From Phycisphaerae bacterium (GTDB lineage Bacteria; Planctomycetota; Phycisphaerae; Sedimentisphaerales; Anaerohalosphaeraceae): a stretch of 57,882 nucleotides of DNA. Under the pieces are notes generated by a model that saw only the letters and a list, made by a program, of their open reading frames with translations, was not told the DNA's origin and did not search any database. A program made the translations under genes and the position numbers. Position 1 is the stretch's first letter. Each line of letters starts with the position of its first letter. The DNA lies in assembly GCA_012729675.1 (NCBI GenBank), contig JAAYCR010000023.1:1-57882 (forward strand). Direction: 5' to 3'. Positions 8,411 through 16,420 of this stretch are shown here, in pieces.

Positions 8411-9667
8411 ATGCCAGTTTTTCAATATACCGCGTTGGACGCCAACGGCAAAGAGGTCAAGGCGGATATCGAGGCGCTCAGCAGTAAAGAGGCCATCAGC
8501 AAGATCCGCAACAAAGGCCTGTTTCCGACTAAGGTGCGTGCCCAGAACGCCGCCAAAAAGGTCAAGGCCGCGGCGGCGGCGGGGCCGACCCGACGGCGCG
8601 GCACCAACGCCAAGGTCAAGCTCAAACGCGTGACGCAATTTGCCCGGCAGATGGCAACGCTTCAGGATGCCGGTCTGGCGATTCTGCGATCGTTGCGGAT
8701 TCTCGAAGAGCAGGAAAAACCCGGTTCCTTCAAGCGGATCATCGGCTATGTCGCCGAGGACATCGAAGGCGGCGCGACGTTGTCGGAGGCGATGGGCAAG
8801 TACCCGCGCTGCTTTAACCGGCTGTTTGTCAACATGGTGGCCGCCGGCGAGGTGGGCGGCGTGCTGGACGTGATTCTTAACCGCGTGGCCGACTTTATGG
8901 AAAAGAGCGAAAAGCTCAAGTCCAAGGTCAAAGGCGCGTTGGTATATCCGGTGGTGGTACTGTTTGTGGCGTTTGTGATCGTGATGGGACTGATGATTTT
9001 TATAATTCCGACGTTTTCGGAAGTGCTGTCGGAGATGAGCGACGGGAAAGCCAAGTTGCCCGCCCTGACGCGAGGCCTGCTGGCAATGAGCAACTGGCTG
9101 CAGGGGCGGAAAGGCCTCAACGCCGGAATCGTGGCGACCTTGCCCTTTCTTGTTGTCGCGCTCTTTCGCCTGCTGCGGAAGTTTTACTACAGCCGCTTCG
9201 GGATGGACTGGCTGATGCTGCGTCTGCCGGTGATCGGCAAGGTGTCTTACAAGACCACCGTCGCCCGCTGGACGCGCACGTTGGCGACGCTGATCAGCGC
9301 CGGTGTGCCGATTCTTGAAGCCCTCAACATCACCCGCGAAACCAGCGGCAACGAGGTGTATGCCCGCATGCTGGCCAAGGTGCACGCCGCCATCCGGCAG
9401 GGCGACACCTTCGCCAATCCGCTTCGCCAGACCAAAACCGTTGACGCCATCGTCGTCAATATGGTCGATGTCGGCGAGGAGACGGGCGATCTGGACAAGA
9501 TGCTGATGAAAGTGGCTGACAACTTTGACGAAGAAGCCGACGTGCTGGTCGGCTCGCTGATGAGCATGCTCGAACCGGTGCTGATCGTGTTCCTGGGTAT
9601 GGTTGTCGGGACCATTGTGGTGGCGATGTTTATGCCGATGGTGACAATGATGCAGGTGATGATGTAA
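8411..9667 (+). CDS. gspF: GspF/PilC inner-membrane platform protein
   Basis: Polytopic inner-membrane protein on which the assembly ATPase acts. At 418 residues it has the GspF/PilC layout: N-terminal segment beginning with F-Q-Y-T-A-L-D-A-N-G-K, a first T2SSF domain (about 75-195) ending in a hydrophobic segment near 180-200, and a second T2SSF domain (about 275-395) followed by a C-terminal membrane segment with PVLIVFLGMVVG. The motif FxRQMATLQDAGL at the start of domain 1 and WTRTLATLISAGVP at the start of domain 2 are typical. A Lys/Ala/Arg-rich linker near residues 45-65 precedes domain 1. AAAGG upstream of the ATG. It is the only F-type gene, although there are two assembly ATPases. 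Confidence 0.95.
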   Translation: MPVFQYTALDANGKEVKADIEALSSKEAISKIRNKGLFPTKVRAQNAAKKVKAAAAAGPTRRRGTNAKVKLKRVTQFARQMATLQDAGLAILRSLRILEEQEKPGSFKRIIGYVAEDIEGGATLSEAMGKYPRCFNRLFVNMVAAGEVGGVLDVILNRVADFMEKSEKLKSKVKGALVYPVVVLFVAFVIVMGLMIFIIPTFSEVLSEMSDGKAKLPALTRGLLAMSNWLQGRKGLNAGIVATLPFLVVALFRLLRKFYYSRFGMDWLMLRLPVIGKVSYKTTVARWTRTLATLISAGVPILEALNITRETSGNEVYARMLAKVHAAIRQGDTFANPLRQTKTVDAIVVNMVDVGEETGDLDKMLMKVADNFDEEADVLVGSLMSMLEPVLIVFLGMVVGTIVVAMFMPMVTMMQVMM

Positions 9668-9678
9668 CAGATTCAACT

Positions 9679-9845
9679 GCGGATTTCGCGGATTGACACG
9701 GAGATATGTATGTTAAAAGTCAAATGTAAAATGTTAAATGTGTGGGACATTCTTACATCTTGTTTTTTTCTTCGTGCTCTTCGTGTGCTTCGGGGTTCAG
9801 ATCTTTTTCGTTTGAGATAATTTGTGTTAATTTGTGACTAAAAAT
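9679..9845. repeat. Cluster of short tandem repeats before the first pseudopilin gene
   Basis: The gap after gspF is built from small tandem arrays: period 9 (GCGGATTTC/GCGGATTGA, 9679-9705), period 7 (AAATGTA/AAATGTT/AAATGTG, 9715-9742), period 9 (CTTCGTGCT/CTTCGTGTG, 9770-9796) and period 10 (AATTTGTGTT/AATTTGTGAC, 9819-9838), the last leading to the ribosome site of the next gene. Confidence 0.65.
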
Positions 9846-9865
9846 AACTTGAAAGGAAAAAAACA

Positions 9866-10819
9866 ATGAAGCGAACACAACACAACAACGCGTTTACCAT
9901 CGTCGAACTGCTGACGGTGATGGCCGTGATCGCACTGCTGATCGGCCTGCTCGTGCCGGCACTGGCCCTGGTCAAAGACCGCGCCAAAGACATCCAGCAG
10001 CGGGCACAGTTCCATAGTATCAGTGTAGGACTGGAGATGTTCAAAACAGAATTTGGCGACTACCCAGATTCATTTGATAATATCGCCCCAACTACTCCAG
10101 CTGCCATTGCCCCATTGATTCAAGATACTGCTAATTATGGTGGTGCCCAAAAAATGGCGGAAGGGTTGGTGGGATTCGATCTCCTTGGGGTACACCCCAA
10201 AGCTGGTTTTCGCTCGAATGGGCAGAATTATTTTCCAGAACCGATAAACGGCTATCTGAACATTTATGACACAGTCAACGGGATTAATGCAGGCACACTT
10301 TATAATGAAGTAGATGGTTATGCAAACATCAATGCGAGAAAAGGACCGTTTGTTGATCTAGAAAATGCCAATGCTTTTCAGATGCAAGATGTGTATGGCA
10401 CCAATACAGCGGGCTTCAACCATCTTAACGTTGTTCTTTGTGATGTTTACGCGAAATCAAGAACCTCTGGTAAAAAAACCGGGATGCCGATTCTGTATTT
10501 CAAAGCGGATGCAGGAAACGCGCTACAAAACTACTCCGTTGATGGGAATTATGAAAACGACATATACAATTTTGACGACAATTATGCTTTGTTGAGCCTT
10601 GGTTCGGCTCAAGCAAATTCATTTCCGCACGAAGTAATGGTGGGCGGAACCGATGAATATATAAATTTTGAAAATATTGTGCTGAATCAGCAGGTTTTTA
10701 GTGCCAGTGGTGTGCGGCGTCCATATCGTGCGGGTTCGTTTATTTTGTGGTCTGCGGGCAAAGACGGGATTTTTGGTACCGGAGACGATGTATTAAACTT
10801 TACCAAAGAGGCCGAATAG
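9866..10819 (+). CDS. GspG-like pseudopilin, large form (paralogue 1)
   Basis: Secreted fibre subunit with a type III prepilin leader: short basic leader ending NNA, then FTIVELLTVMAVIALLIGLL, with Glu at mature position 5. It is cut after Ala rather than the usual Gly. The 317 residues are about twice a normal GspG; the extra mass follows the helix. Shared blocks with the genes at 11660 and 12664 are FHSISVGLEMF, ARKGPFVDLENANA, KTGMPILYFKADA, YNFDDN and the C-terminal SAGKDGIFGTGDDVLNF, the last resembling the Asp-rich calcium site of GspG. AAAGGA ribosome site. Likely a major or specialised pseudopilin; exact role unknown. Confidence 0.85.
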   Translation: MKRTQHNNAFTIVELLTVMAVIALLIGLLVPALALVKDRAKDIQQRAQFHSISVGLEMFKTEFGDYPDSFDNIAPTTPAAIAPLIQDTANYGGAQKMAEGLVGFDLLGVHPKAGFRSNGQNYFPEPINGYLNIYDTVNGINAGTLYNEVDGYANINARKGPFVDLENANAFQMQDVYGTNTAGFNHLNVVLCDVYAKSRTSGKKTGMPILYFKADAGNALQNYSVDGNYENDIYNFDDNYALLSLGSAQANSFPHEVMVGGTDEYINFENIVLNQQVFSASGVRRPYRAGSFILWSAGKDGIFGTGDDVLNFTKEAE

Positions 10820-10857
10820 TTCGTTTTGAGTGGCATTTAGAACCGTGATTTGGGAAA

Positions 10858-10880
10858 CGGTGGGCACGGCCCACCCTGCG
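10858..10880. repeat. Palindromic intergenic unit
   Basis: GGTGGGC/GCCCACC perfect 7-bp stem around a 3-base loop, falling at the extreme 5' end of the next pseudopilin reading frame. The same kind of unit occurs widely as a dispersed intergenic palindrome in other genomes, from memory. Confidence 0.45.
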
Positions 10881-10888
10881 GAACGATT

Positions 10889-11551
10889 TTGAATACAGGT
10901 ACGCCAACAATTCGTCCATCGTCCATCGTCCATCGTCCCTGTCGAGGGTTTACGCTGGTGGAGCTGCTGGTGACGCTGGCGGTGGTGGTGATTCTCATCA
11001 GCGCTGCCGCTCGGCTGGGCGGCTATGTGCGTACCCGTGCGGCCGTGCAGTTGACCGAAAGCGCCCTGGCCGTGATCGATACGGCGCTGGAGCAGTATTA
11101 TGCGGACTTCGGAAAGTTTCCATTTGGTACCGATACTGTCCCTGCCGGCGGTGACGGTATTTCGGATCCATATTTGAGGAATCATCTGGAAGCCGATCTT
11201 GACGGAATGGTCAATCCGGTTTTGCCTTTGACGGAAAAGGATGGCCAAAATGCAGATCAGTCTTTTGCGTCCAGTGCGGGTCTGTTTTGGTTTTTGCATC
11301 GTGCTCCGAACAGTCGGTCGATCATAGACGCCCTGACGCCTTCGCTTGTAACGGCCAAATATCCGCAAACACAGCAGCATTTAACGGTCACGGTCGTCGG
11401 AGGCGTTACTTACGACCTTCCTCGTTTTGTTGATCCGTGGGGGATGAGTTTGCGGTATGAGTATGCCCCCAAAGCGGATGTGTTTCCGCGGGTGATCTCG
11501 GCCGGGCCGGATAAGATATTCGATTCGCCCGACGACATCGAGAACAAGTAA
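10889..11551 (+). CDS. GspG-like pseudopilin (short form)
   Basis: Prepilin-like protein of about 220 residues: leader ending CRG, then FTLVELLVTLAVVVILISA with Glu at mature position 5. The mature part keeps a YYADFGKFP segment, VDPWGM, and a C-terminal SAGPDKIFDSPDDIE that matches the Asp-rich ending of its neighbours and of GspG. It is the closest in size to classical GspG and could be the true major pseudopilin. The start is unsure: a TTG at 10850 or a TTG at 10889 are the only in-frame options before the leader, and neither has a good ribosome site. The leader region contains four perfect CGTCCAT-type heptamers (10913-10940), so repeat sequence has become coding here. Confidence 0.78.
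   Translation: MNTGTPTIRPSSIVHRPCRGFTLVELLVTLAVVVILISAAARLGGYVRTRAAVQLTESALAVIDTALEQYYADFGKFPFGTDTVPAGGDGISDPYLRNHLEADLDGMVNPVLPLTEKDGQNADQSFASSAGLFWFLHRAPNSRSIIDALTPSLVTAKYPQTQQHLTVTVVGGVTYDLPRFVDPWGMSLRYEYAPKADVFPRVISAGPDKIFDSPDDIENK
10913..10940. repeat. Heptamer tandem repeat inside a pseudopilin leader
   Basis: Four units, three identical CGTCCAT and one CGTCCCT, in tandem. They lie within the codons just before the prepilin cleavage site of the gene starting near 10889. Confidence 0.8.
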
Positions 11552-11557
11552 ATAATA

Positions 11558-11630
11558 ACCATGAAGCTCATGAAGAACAGGAAGAAAAATATTTTAGTTA
11601 AGACTTCATGCTCTTCACGTTCTTCATGGT
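11558..11630. repeat. Inverted pair of period-9 repeats
   Basis: Left arm 11558-11584 is ACCATGAAG/CTCATGAAG/AACAGGAAG; right arm 11604-11630 is its approximate reverse complement (about 21 of 27 positions). A 19-base AT-rich loop separates them. Could fold as a hairpin between two pseudopilin genes. Confidence 0.65.
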
Positions 11631-11659
11631 AAAGTTTGTTTCAAGAAAAGGAAACGACA

Positions 11660-12580
11660 ATGCAGGACAGACGAAAACAGATGCGGACAAGCGGGTTTAC
11701 GCTGATTGAACTGCTGGTGGTGGTGGCGATTATTGCGATGCTGGTGGCGATCTTCAGCGTCGGGAGCAAAAAGATTCGGATCATCAGTTTCGGCCTGCAG
11801 CAAAAGTCCGTCTTTCACGCGATGACGGTTGGGCTGGAACTGTTCAGCGGCGATTTTGACGGCTATCCGGACTCGCGGACGCGCGCCTCAAGCGGCGGGT
11901 CGATTACCGGCGCCCAGCATCTGACCGAGGCCCTGCTGGGGCGGGATGAGCGGGGCTTTGATCGGCTGACGCGATGGACGCCGCCGGACGACAATACGCC
12001 CAGCAGCGATCTGTATTCGAATGATCCGGCCAGTCTGGCCCGACGGCGTGCCCCGTATTGCGAGATCAAGTACGGCCAGGTGCTGACGATTCACGATCTG
12101 TGGGGGCCGCAGGCCGGTATTTATGATTCCGGCCCAACTCCGGTCGGTTTTCAGCGGTCGCCGGTGATTACGGATGTGTTCGCCCAGAACGACGCCGTCG
12201 CGGGGGGGCGCGTGGGGATGCCGATACTGTATTTTAAGGCCGATGCGTCCAAGCCGCGGTTTCGCGTCGATGCCGCACGCCAAACGGTTGACAATCCCGA
12301 CCTGACGCAATACGGCGATTGGGTGTATAACTTTGATGACAACCTGCCGATCTTGAACCTGCCGTGGCTGCGCGATCCCGGTGCGGTCTGGGACGGGCAT
12401 TTTTCCGATCCGGACAATGCCGGGCGGAATCCGGCACAGATGTTTTACGAGCAGATCACCCAGCAGGCCAATCCGGATCAGGGATTTTACAGGCCGTATA
12501 ACGGCGCGACGTTTATCCTGATCTCGGCCGGGTGGGACGGGATATTCGGGACGAAAGATGATATTGTGAATTTTGATTAA
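11660..12580 (+). CDS. GspG-like pseudopilin, large form (paralogue 2)
   Basis: Prepilin-like protein of 306 residues. Leader MQDRRKQMRTSG, cleavage before FTLIELLVVVAIIAMLVAI. The mature region carries the same blocks as paralogues 1 and 3: FHAMTVGLELF, QHLTEALLGRD, GMPILYFKADA, YNFDDN and the ending SAGWDGIFGTKDDIVNF, where the Asp/Gly spacing suggests a metal site. The ATG at 11660 is preferred over 11636 because AAAGGA sits eight bases before it and it gives a normal leader length. Sequence between the shared blocks differs strongly among the paralogues, so they probably occupy different positions or cargo roles. Confidence 0.85.
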   Translation: MQDRRKQMRTSGFTLIELLVVVAIIAMLVAIFSVGSKKIRIISFGLQQKSVFHAMTVGLELFSGDFDGYPDSRTRASSGGSITGAQHLTEALLGRDERGFDRLTRWTPPDDNTPSSDLYSNDPASLARRRAPYCEIKYGQVLTIHDLWGPQAGIYDSGPTPVGFQRSPVITDVFAQNDAVAGGRVGMPILYFKADASKPRFRVDAARQTVDNPDLTQYGDWVYNFDDNLPILNLPWLRDPGAVWDGHFSDPDNAGRNPAQMFYEQITQQANPDQGFYRPYNGATFILISAGWDGIFGTKDDIVNFD

Positions 12581-12585
12581 TAAGG

Positions 12586-12645
12586 AACCACAGATTTCAC
12601 AGATGACACAGATAAAAATCAGTGAAATCGGCGTAATCTGTGGTT
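12586..12645. repeat. Inverted intergenic repeat, ACCACAGATT type
   Basis: Perfect 11-bp arms AACCACAGATT (12586-12596) and AATCTGTGGTT (12635-12645), with period-9 tandem copies of CACAGATNN inside. The right arm runs into the ribosome site of the next gene. Related units occur at 13640-13656, 14333-14351, 15224-15256 and 41710-41763. Confidence 0.7.
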
Positions 12646-12663
12646 TCAAAAAAGGAAATGATT

Positions 12664-13539
12664 ATGCAGACTCGAAACAGAACAATTCGGGCGTTTACGC
12701 TGGTGGAGGTGTTGACGACGGTGGCCATTATCGGCATCCTGCTGGCGGTGCTGATCCCGGCGCTTAATCAGGTCGGCAAGTCGGCGCTGGTGGTCAAGCA
12801 GAAGGCGCAGTTTCACACCATCGAGATGGCACTGGAGGCTTTCCGCAGCGATGTCGGGTTTTACCCGCCGAGTGTGTGGGATGCACATCTTCCTGACAGT
12901 AAATATGGATATTATTCTGCCTCTCAGCGGCTGGCCGAGGCGATCATCGGACGCGACGGTTTTGGTTTTCATACGAGTTCACAATTTCGCGCGGACGGAA
13001 ACGGGTATGACGATCTCGGTAATCTGGTTCCGCTTTATGCCCCGGTTGTTGATCTTACGGCCAATCCTGACAATCTGGCAGCACGAAAAGGCCCGTATCT
13101 TGAACTTGAATCCGCCAATGCCGTTCAATTGGGCCAATATTCAACGAACTATGGCGCCTTGGTCAATCCTCTCAGCTATGTGCTGGCGGATGCCTTCAAG
13201 ACCGCCAAATTAACCACCGGCCGCAAGACGGGGATGCCGATTTTGTATTACAGGGCAGACCGCTCCAAGGCAGGACATAATGCAGCGACACTGGATGCAA
13301 ATACGTACAATGTAATGGATGGTATCAATATGGCCACGGTACCGGGTCCCTTGCAGTCCCAGCATCCGTTTTACCCGCTTTATTCTGACCACAGTTGGTT
13401 TTATCACAAGACGCTTAACCCGAACTTTACGAATCCTCCGCGGCCGTATCGGGCGGAGTCGTTTATATTGCACAGCGCCGGCCCGGACGGGAAGTTTGGC
13501 ACGGCGGACGATCTCTTTAATTTTGACGAAGGAAACTAA
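12664..13539 (+). CDS. GspG-like pseudopilin, large form (paralogue 3)
   Basis: Prepilin-like protein of 291 residues. Leader MQTRNRTIRA, then FTLVEVLTTVAIIGILLAVL; as in paralogue 1 the residue before the cleavage point is Ala, not Gly. Shared paralogue blocks: FHTIEMALEAF, QRLAEAIIGRDGFGF, ARKGPYLELESANA, KTGMPILYYRAD and SAGPDGKFGTADDLFNF. The internal YNFDDN block is not preserved. AAGGA eight bases before the ATG at 12664 decides the start; an upstream in-frame GTG at 12640 lies inside the intergenic repeat. Probably exported and assembled by the same F/E machinery. Confidence 0.85.
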   Translation: MQTRNRTIRAFTLVEVLTTVAIIGILLAVLIPALNQVGKSALVVKQKAQFHTIEMALEAFRSDVGFYPPSVWDAHLPDSKYGYYSASQRLAEAIIGRDGFGFHTSSQFRADGNGYDDLGNLVPLYAPVVDLTANPDNLAARKGPYLELESANAVQLGQYSTNYGALVNPLSYVLADAFKTAKLTTGRKTGMPILYYRADRSKAGHNAATLDANTYNVMDGINMATVPGPLQSQHPFYPLYSDHSWFYHKTLNPNFTNPPRPYRAESFILHSAGPDGKFGTADDLFNFDEGN

Positions 13540-13574
13540 GTTCAGTTATCAGTAATCAGTCAACAGTAATCAGT
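13540..13574. repeat. Degenerate heptamer tandem repeat
   Basis: Five units of the form TATCAGT/AATCAGT/CAACAGT starting one base after the stop codon of the preceding pseudopilin gene. Further on, 13604-13656 holds period-9 units (AATCCTGTT/AATCCTGTC and AATCCGCGG/AATCCGCGG). Confidence 0.72.
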
Positions 13575-13663
13575 AATGGAATTGGACACGGAACGTATAA
13601 AAATCCTGTTAATCCTGTCCAAAAAAAGAATCGGTGTAAATCCGCGGAATCCGCGGTTTCAAA

Positions 13664-14254
13664 ATGAAGAATCAACGGCGACAATTTGGGTTGACCTTGA
13701 CCGAGCTGCTGGTGACGGTGGCGGTCGCGGCGGTGCTGATGGCGTTGGCCGTGCCCGCGGCCCGGCGCATCACCGAGACGATGCGCGATTCGGCCGGGGC
13801 ACGTGCCCTGATCGGCGCCGCACTCAACAACGCCCGCGCCATCGCCGTCCGCGAGGGCCGATACGCCGGCGTTCGCTTCCAGCAGACCGCCGACGGGAAG
13901 ACGTACATGATCTTTATTGTCCACGATCCAAGCTCTGTGGCGGAGGAGGGAACGGGATTGGCCAACGGGTTTCGGCCGGTCAAAGGCCGCAAACCCATTC
14001 TGCTGCCTGACGACTTCCGATTGGCGCCCGGCGGTCAGACGTCTTTTTATTCGATTGTTTTTTCGCGCGCCGGCAGACTGACGGTGCATCCCGTGCGATA
14101 CAAAGCGACGCTTTCGTTCGGCGATCTTGAGATTTCAGACGATACGCAGGATGTTGAAAGTGTCAACGTGATCTCGGTGTTCGATACGCTTGCGCCCGGC
14201 GATTTGCGAATCACAAGGATCAGCCCTTATACGGGGGAGTTGATCGGTGAATGA
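13664..14254 (+). CDS. GspH-like minor pseudopilin
   Basis: Prepilin-like protein of 196 residues with leader MKNQRRQFG and LTLTELLVTVAVAAVLMALA, then a segment ALIGAALNNARAIAVREGR that matches the GspH/FimT pattern of a second helix carrying the S/N-x-A-R-x-x-A motif. The first mature residue would be Leu rather than Phe. GspH is one of four minor pseudopilins that initiate or cap the pseudopilus. The ATG follows directly on a period-9 repeat and has no clear Shine-Dalgarno. Order after it (I, J, K-like) supports the assignment. Confidence 0.8.
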   Translation: MKNQRRQFGLTLTELLVTVAVAAVLMALAVPAARRITETMRDSAGARALIGAALNNARAIAVREGRYAGVRFQQTADGKTYMIFIVHDPSSVAEEGTGLANGFRPVKGRKPILLPDDFRLAPGGQTSFYSIVFSRAGRLTVHPVRYKATLSFGDLEISDDTQDVESVNVISVFDTLAPGDLRITRISPYTGELIGE

Positions 14255-14383
14255 TAAAAAGTAAAAAAATAAAAGGAAAAAGGCAAAAGTGCGGAGCCGC
14301 CTTTGGCGGAATTGTTTTGATGGTTTGTTTCTGTGTAATCGGTGGTTTCAGGATTCCCGCCTTCGCGGGAATGACAAGGTACG

Positions 14384-15226
14384 ATGTATAAACGCAGGCG
14401 ACAATTTGGGTTTTCGCTTCTTGAGGCGTTGATGGCCACGGGCATCCTCGGCATGGGGCTGGTCTTGATCGCGATGGTCTTTCCCGTCGGCATCAAGCTG
14501 ACCGGCACCTCGACCGAACGCACCATCGGCGCGATCGCGGCCAACGAGGCGTTTGCCAAGATACAGTTGTGGGGCATACGGGATTATGATCAATGGACAA
14601 AGATCAATCCGACTGACGACCCATTTCAGATGTGTTTTGATTATCGCCATGTGGTCAATCTACCAAATCCAGCGCAACCGCTGAATTTTATCGATGTCCA
14701 GAGCGATTGGCCGGAGTTTCAGTATCCGTCTATTACGATCCCTGCCGGGCAGGAGCCGCACAAATACCACTGGTCGGCGCTGTGCCGGGCGGTCGATGCC
14801 CAGCAGGTGCAGGCGACGGTTTTTGTGACGCGGAGAGCGGGCGAGGGGCTGCTGTATTATACTCAGGCAGGGGGGCAGGATGGTCTTTGGCCCTCGCCGG
14901 TGCAGGTCAATGTGAAAATGGGCGGAAACAGTCGAGAGTTGGAAGTTTTGACCGACACATGGGGGACGGATGTGTTCGGTTTCTTTGGTGACAATTCGAC
15001 CATTGTGGCCAACCATGACGGGCGGATTTATCGTGTGCTGGAATATAAAGCCGTCAACTATGAAGCCGTCGGCGACACGCCCACAATCAAAAATACACTG
15101 GTGTTGACTGAAGACTGGCTGCCGCCGCTTGGTCTGACTTCGTGGACAATCTGGGTTGTTCCGCCGGGGGTAGGCAGTATGCGCAATCCGGTGATTAGCG
15201 TTGTCCAGAAAACCTTAACATTTTAA
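14384..15226 (+). CDS. GspI/PilV-like minor pseudopilin
   Basis: Prepilin-like protein of 280 residues: leader MYKRRRQFG, then FSLLEALMATGILGMGLVLI, the F-S-L-L-E-A-L/M pattern of GspI and PilV. The remainder shows VMVFP-type residues and a long beta-rich region without a recognised domain, much longer than the ~100 residues after the helix in GspI. AAGG precedes the ATG by five bases. It stands in the expected H-I-J-K order. GspI interacts with J and K at the pseudopilus tip in the known systems; that role here is inferred from order and leader only. Confidence 0.78.
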   Translation: MYKRRRQFGFSLLEALMATGILGMGLVLIAMVFPVGIKLTGTSTERTIGAIAANEAFAKIQLWGIRDYDQWTKINPTDDPFQMCFDYRHVVNLPNPAQPLNFIDVQSDWPEFQYPSITIPAGQEPHKYHWSALCRAVDAQQVQATVFVTRRAGEGLLYYTQAGGQDGLWPSPVQVNVKMGGNSRELEVLTDTWGTDVFGFFGDNSTIVANHDGRIYRVLEYKAVNYEAVGDTPTIKNTLVLTEDWLPPLGLTSWTIWVVPPGVGSMRNPVISVVQKTLTF

Positions 15227-15229
15227 TCG

Positions 15230-16342
15230 GTGAAATCGGTGAAATCGGTGGTTTCAAAAAAAGCGTTTACGATTGTCGAATTGCTGGTGGCGATGGGGCT
15301 GGTGGTGATCCTGGTCGCGCTGTCGAGCCTGATTTTTGCCGCGGGCGTCAAGGCGCATCGACTGGCCGATTCGACCATCGAGATCACCCGCCGGGCCGAG
15401 GCGGTCAGCCGTCAGTTGGTTGCCGACGTGGGCGGTCTGCGGACGGATGCGCCGCTGGCGATCTGGTTTGAGCACGATCCAGCCACCGGCAAACGTTATG
15501 ACCAGATTCTCTTTTTCGCCAACGGCGATTTCCAGACGATGCGGCAGTACAACGGCCAAACCGTCAGCGGCAACCTGTCCCGCATCTACTACGGCCATGC
15601 CTGGCAGGTCAATACCGACATCAATGCGGTTCCGACAGCCTTTACTGCGCAGTATCGGCAGTCCGGTCTGCTCTCTCGCCGTGCGCATCTGCTAACTTCG
15701 AATTTAACTTTGACGTATCCCGGTATTCCAACCCCTTTCCCTAATGGGACAACACCGGACTTTTTTGCGGCTACTTTTTTTCCTTATACTAACAACCGGT
15801 CGGAGTACGATCAGTTATCGCTGGCCGAGTGGAAGAATCTGATGCAAACGCAGGACAATTGCAACCAGATGCTGCAAATCTGCTTCAATAACGGTACCAA
15901 TGTATCAGATACCGGTCGCCCGATGATCGACATGACAAATATCGACACGCTGCATTTGCTGCTGAGCGAGCAGATCAGCGAATTCAAAGTCCAATGGGCC
16001 TTTAAGAGCGAAGATTTGATAGATATTTCTACCGGGAATCCTTTCCTTCCCGATCAGTTGTTCAGCGGGCTTCTCTGGTGGCCGGAAAGTGGCGATTTGC
16101 TCAGCTTTGTCGAACAAAGAAGAGGCGTCTTTTTCAATATGCCAGGCATTGTGCCACCACCCGCTGATGTGACACCGCCGGATGAATGGGATCCTGTGTC
16201 GGCATGCAAGTACTCACCGATGATTGTTTTTTCGCCGACGTATGTTCCCCGGGCGTTGAAGTTCACGTTTACGGTCCATGACGCCAAGGGGTTGTTTCCG
16301 GAAGGCAAGACGTTTACGCAGATTGTGAAGATTGATAATTGA
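15230..16342 (+). CDS. GspJ/PilW-like minor pseudopilin
   Basis: Prepilin-like protein of up to 370 residues with leader ending KKA and FTIVELLVAMGLVVILVAL, followed by RRAEAVSRQLVADV, as in GspJ/PilW where an amphipathic helix follows the membrane helix. The mature region is about 150 residues longer than a typical GspJ. Three in-frame GTG codons (15230, 15239, 15248) are possible starts; all three lie inside a period-9 repeat unit, so the repeat supplies the first codons of the leader. It starts only four bases after the stop of the upstream gene, pointing to translational coupling. Confidence 0.78.
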   Translation: MKSVKSVVSKKAFTIVELLVAMGLVVILVALSSLIFAAGVKAHRLADSTIEITRRAEAVSRQLVADVGGLRTDAPLAIWFEHDPATGKRYDQILFFANGDFQTMRQYNGQTVSGNLSRIYYGHAWQVNTDINAVPTAFTAQYRQSGLLSRRAHLLTSNLTLTYPGIPTPFPNGTTPDFFAATFFPYTNNRSEYDQLSLAEWKNLMQTQDNCNQMLQICFNNGTNVSDTGRPMIDMTNIDTLHLLLSEQISEFKVQWAFKSEDLIDISTGNPFLPDQLFSGLLWWPESGDLLSFVEQRRGVFFNMPGIVPPPADVTPPDEWDPVSACKYSPMIVFSPTYVPRALKFTFTVHDAKGLFPEGKTFTQIVKIDN

Positions 16343-16343
16343 T

Positions 16344-16371
16344 AGAAGTCAGGAGTCAGGAGTCAGAATTT
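16344..16371. repeat. Heptamer tandem repeat
   Basis: Four units (AGAAGTC, AGGAGTC, AGGAGTC, AGAATTT) one base after the stop codon of the GspJ-like gene; followed at about 16383-16402 by a period-10 TTAATTGGTG/TTAATTTGTG repeat. Confidence 0.75.
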
Positions 16372-16420
16372 TTGAATTGTGGTTAATTGGTGTTAATTTG
16401 TGGCTAAAAATGGTGTCTCC

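Noticed and set aside
8405-9676. A 423-codon open frame on the minus strand
   Set aside because: Antisense shadow of gspF; His-rich, low-complexity translation.
14227-14650. Minus-strand frames of 100-116 codons between the GspH- and GspI-like genes
   Set aside because: They run across repeat sequence and antisense to the GspI-like gene; no ribosome site or motif.
9679-16412. Repeats as a CRISPR array
   Set aside because: Units are 7-10 bases, degenerate and contiguous, without spacers; no cas genes.
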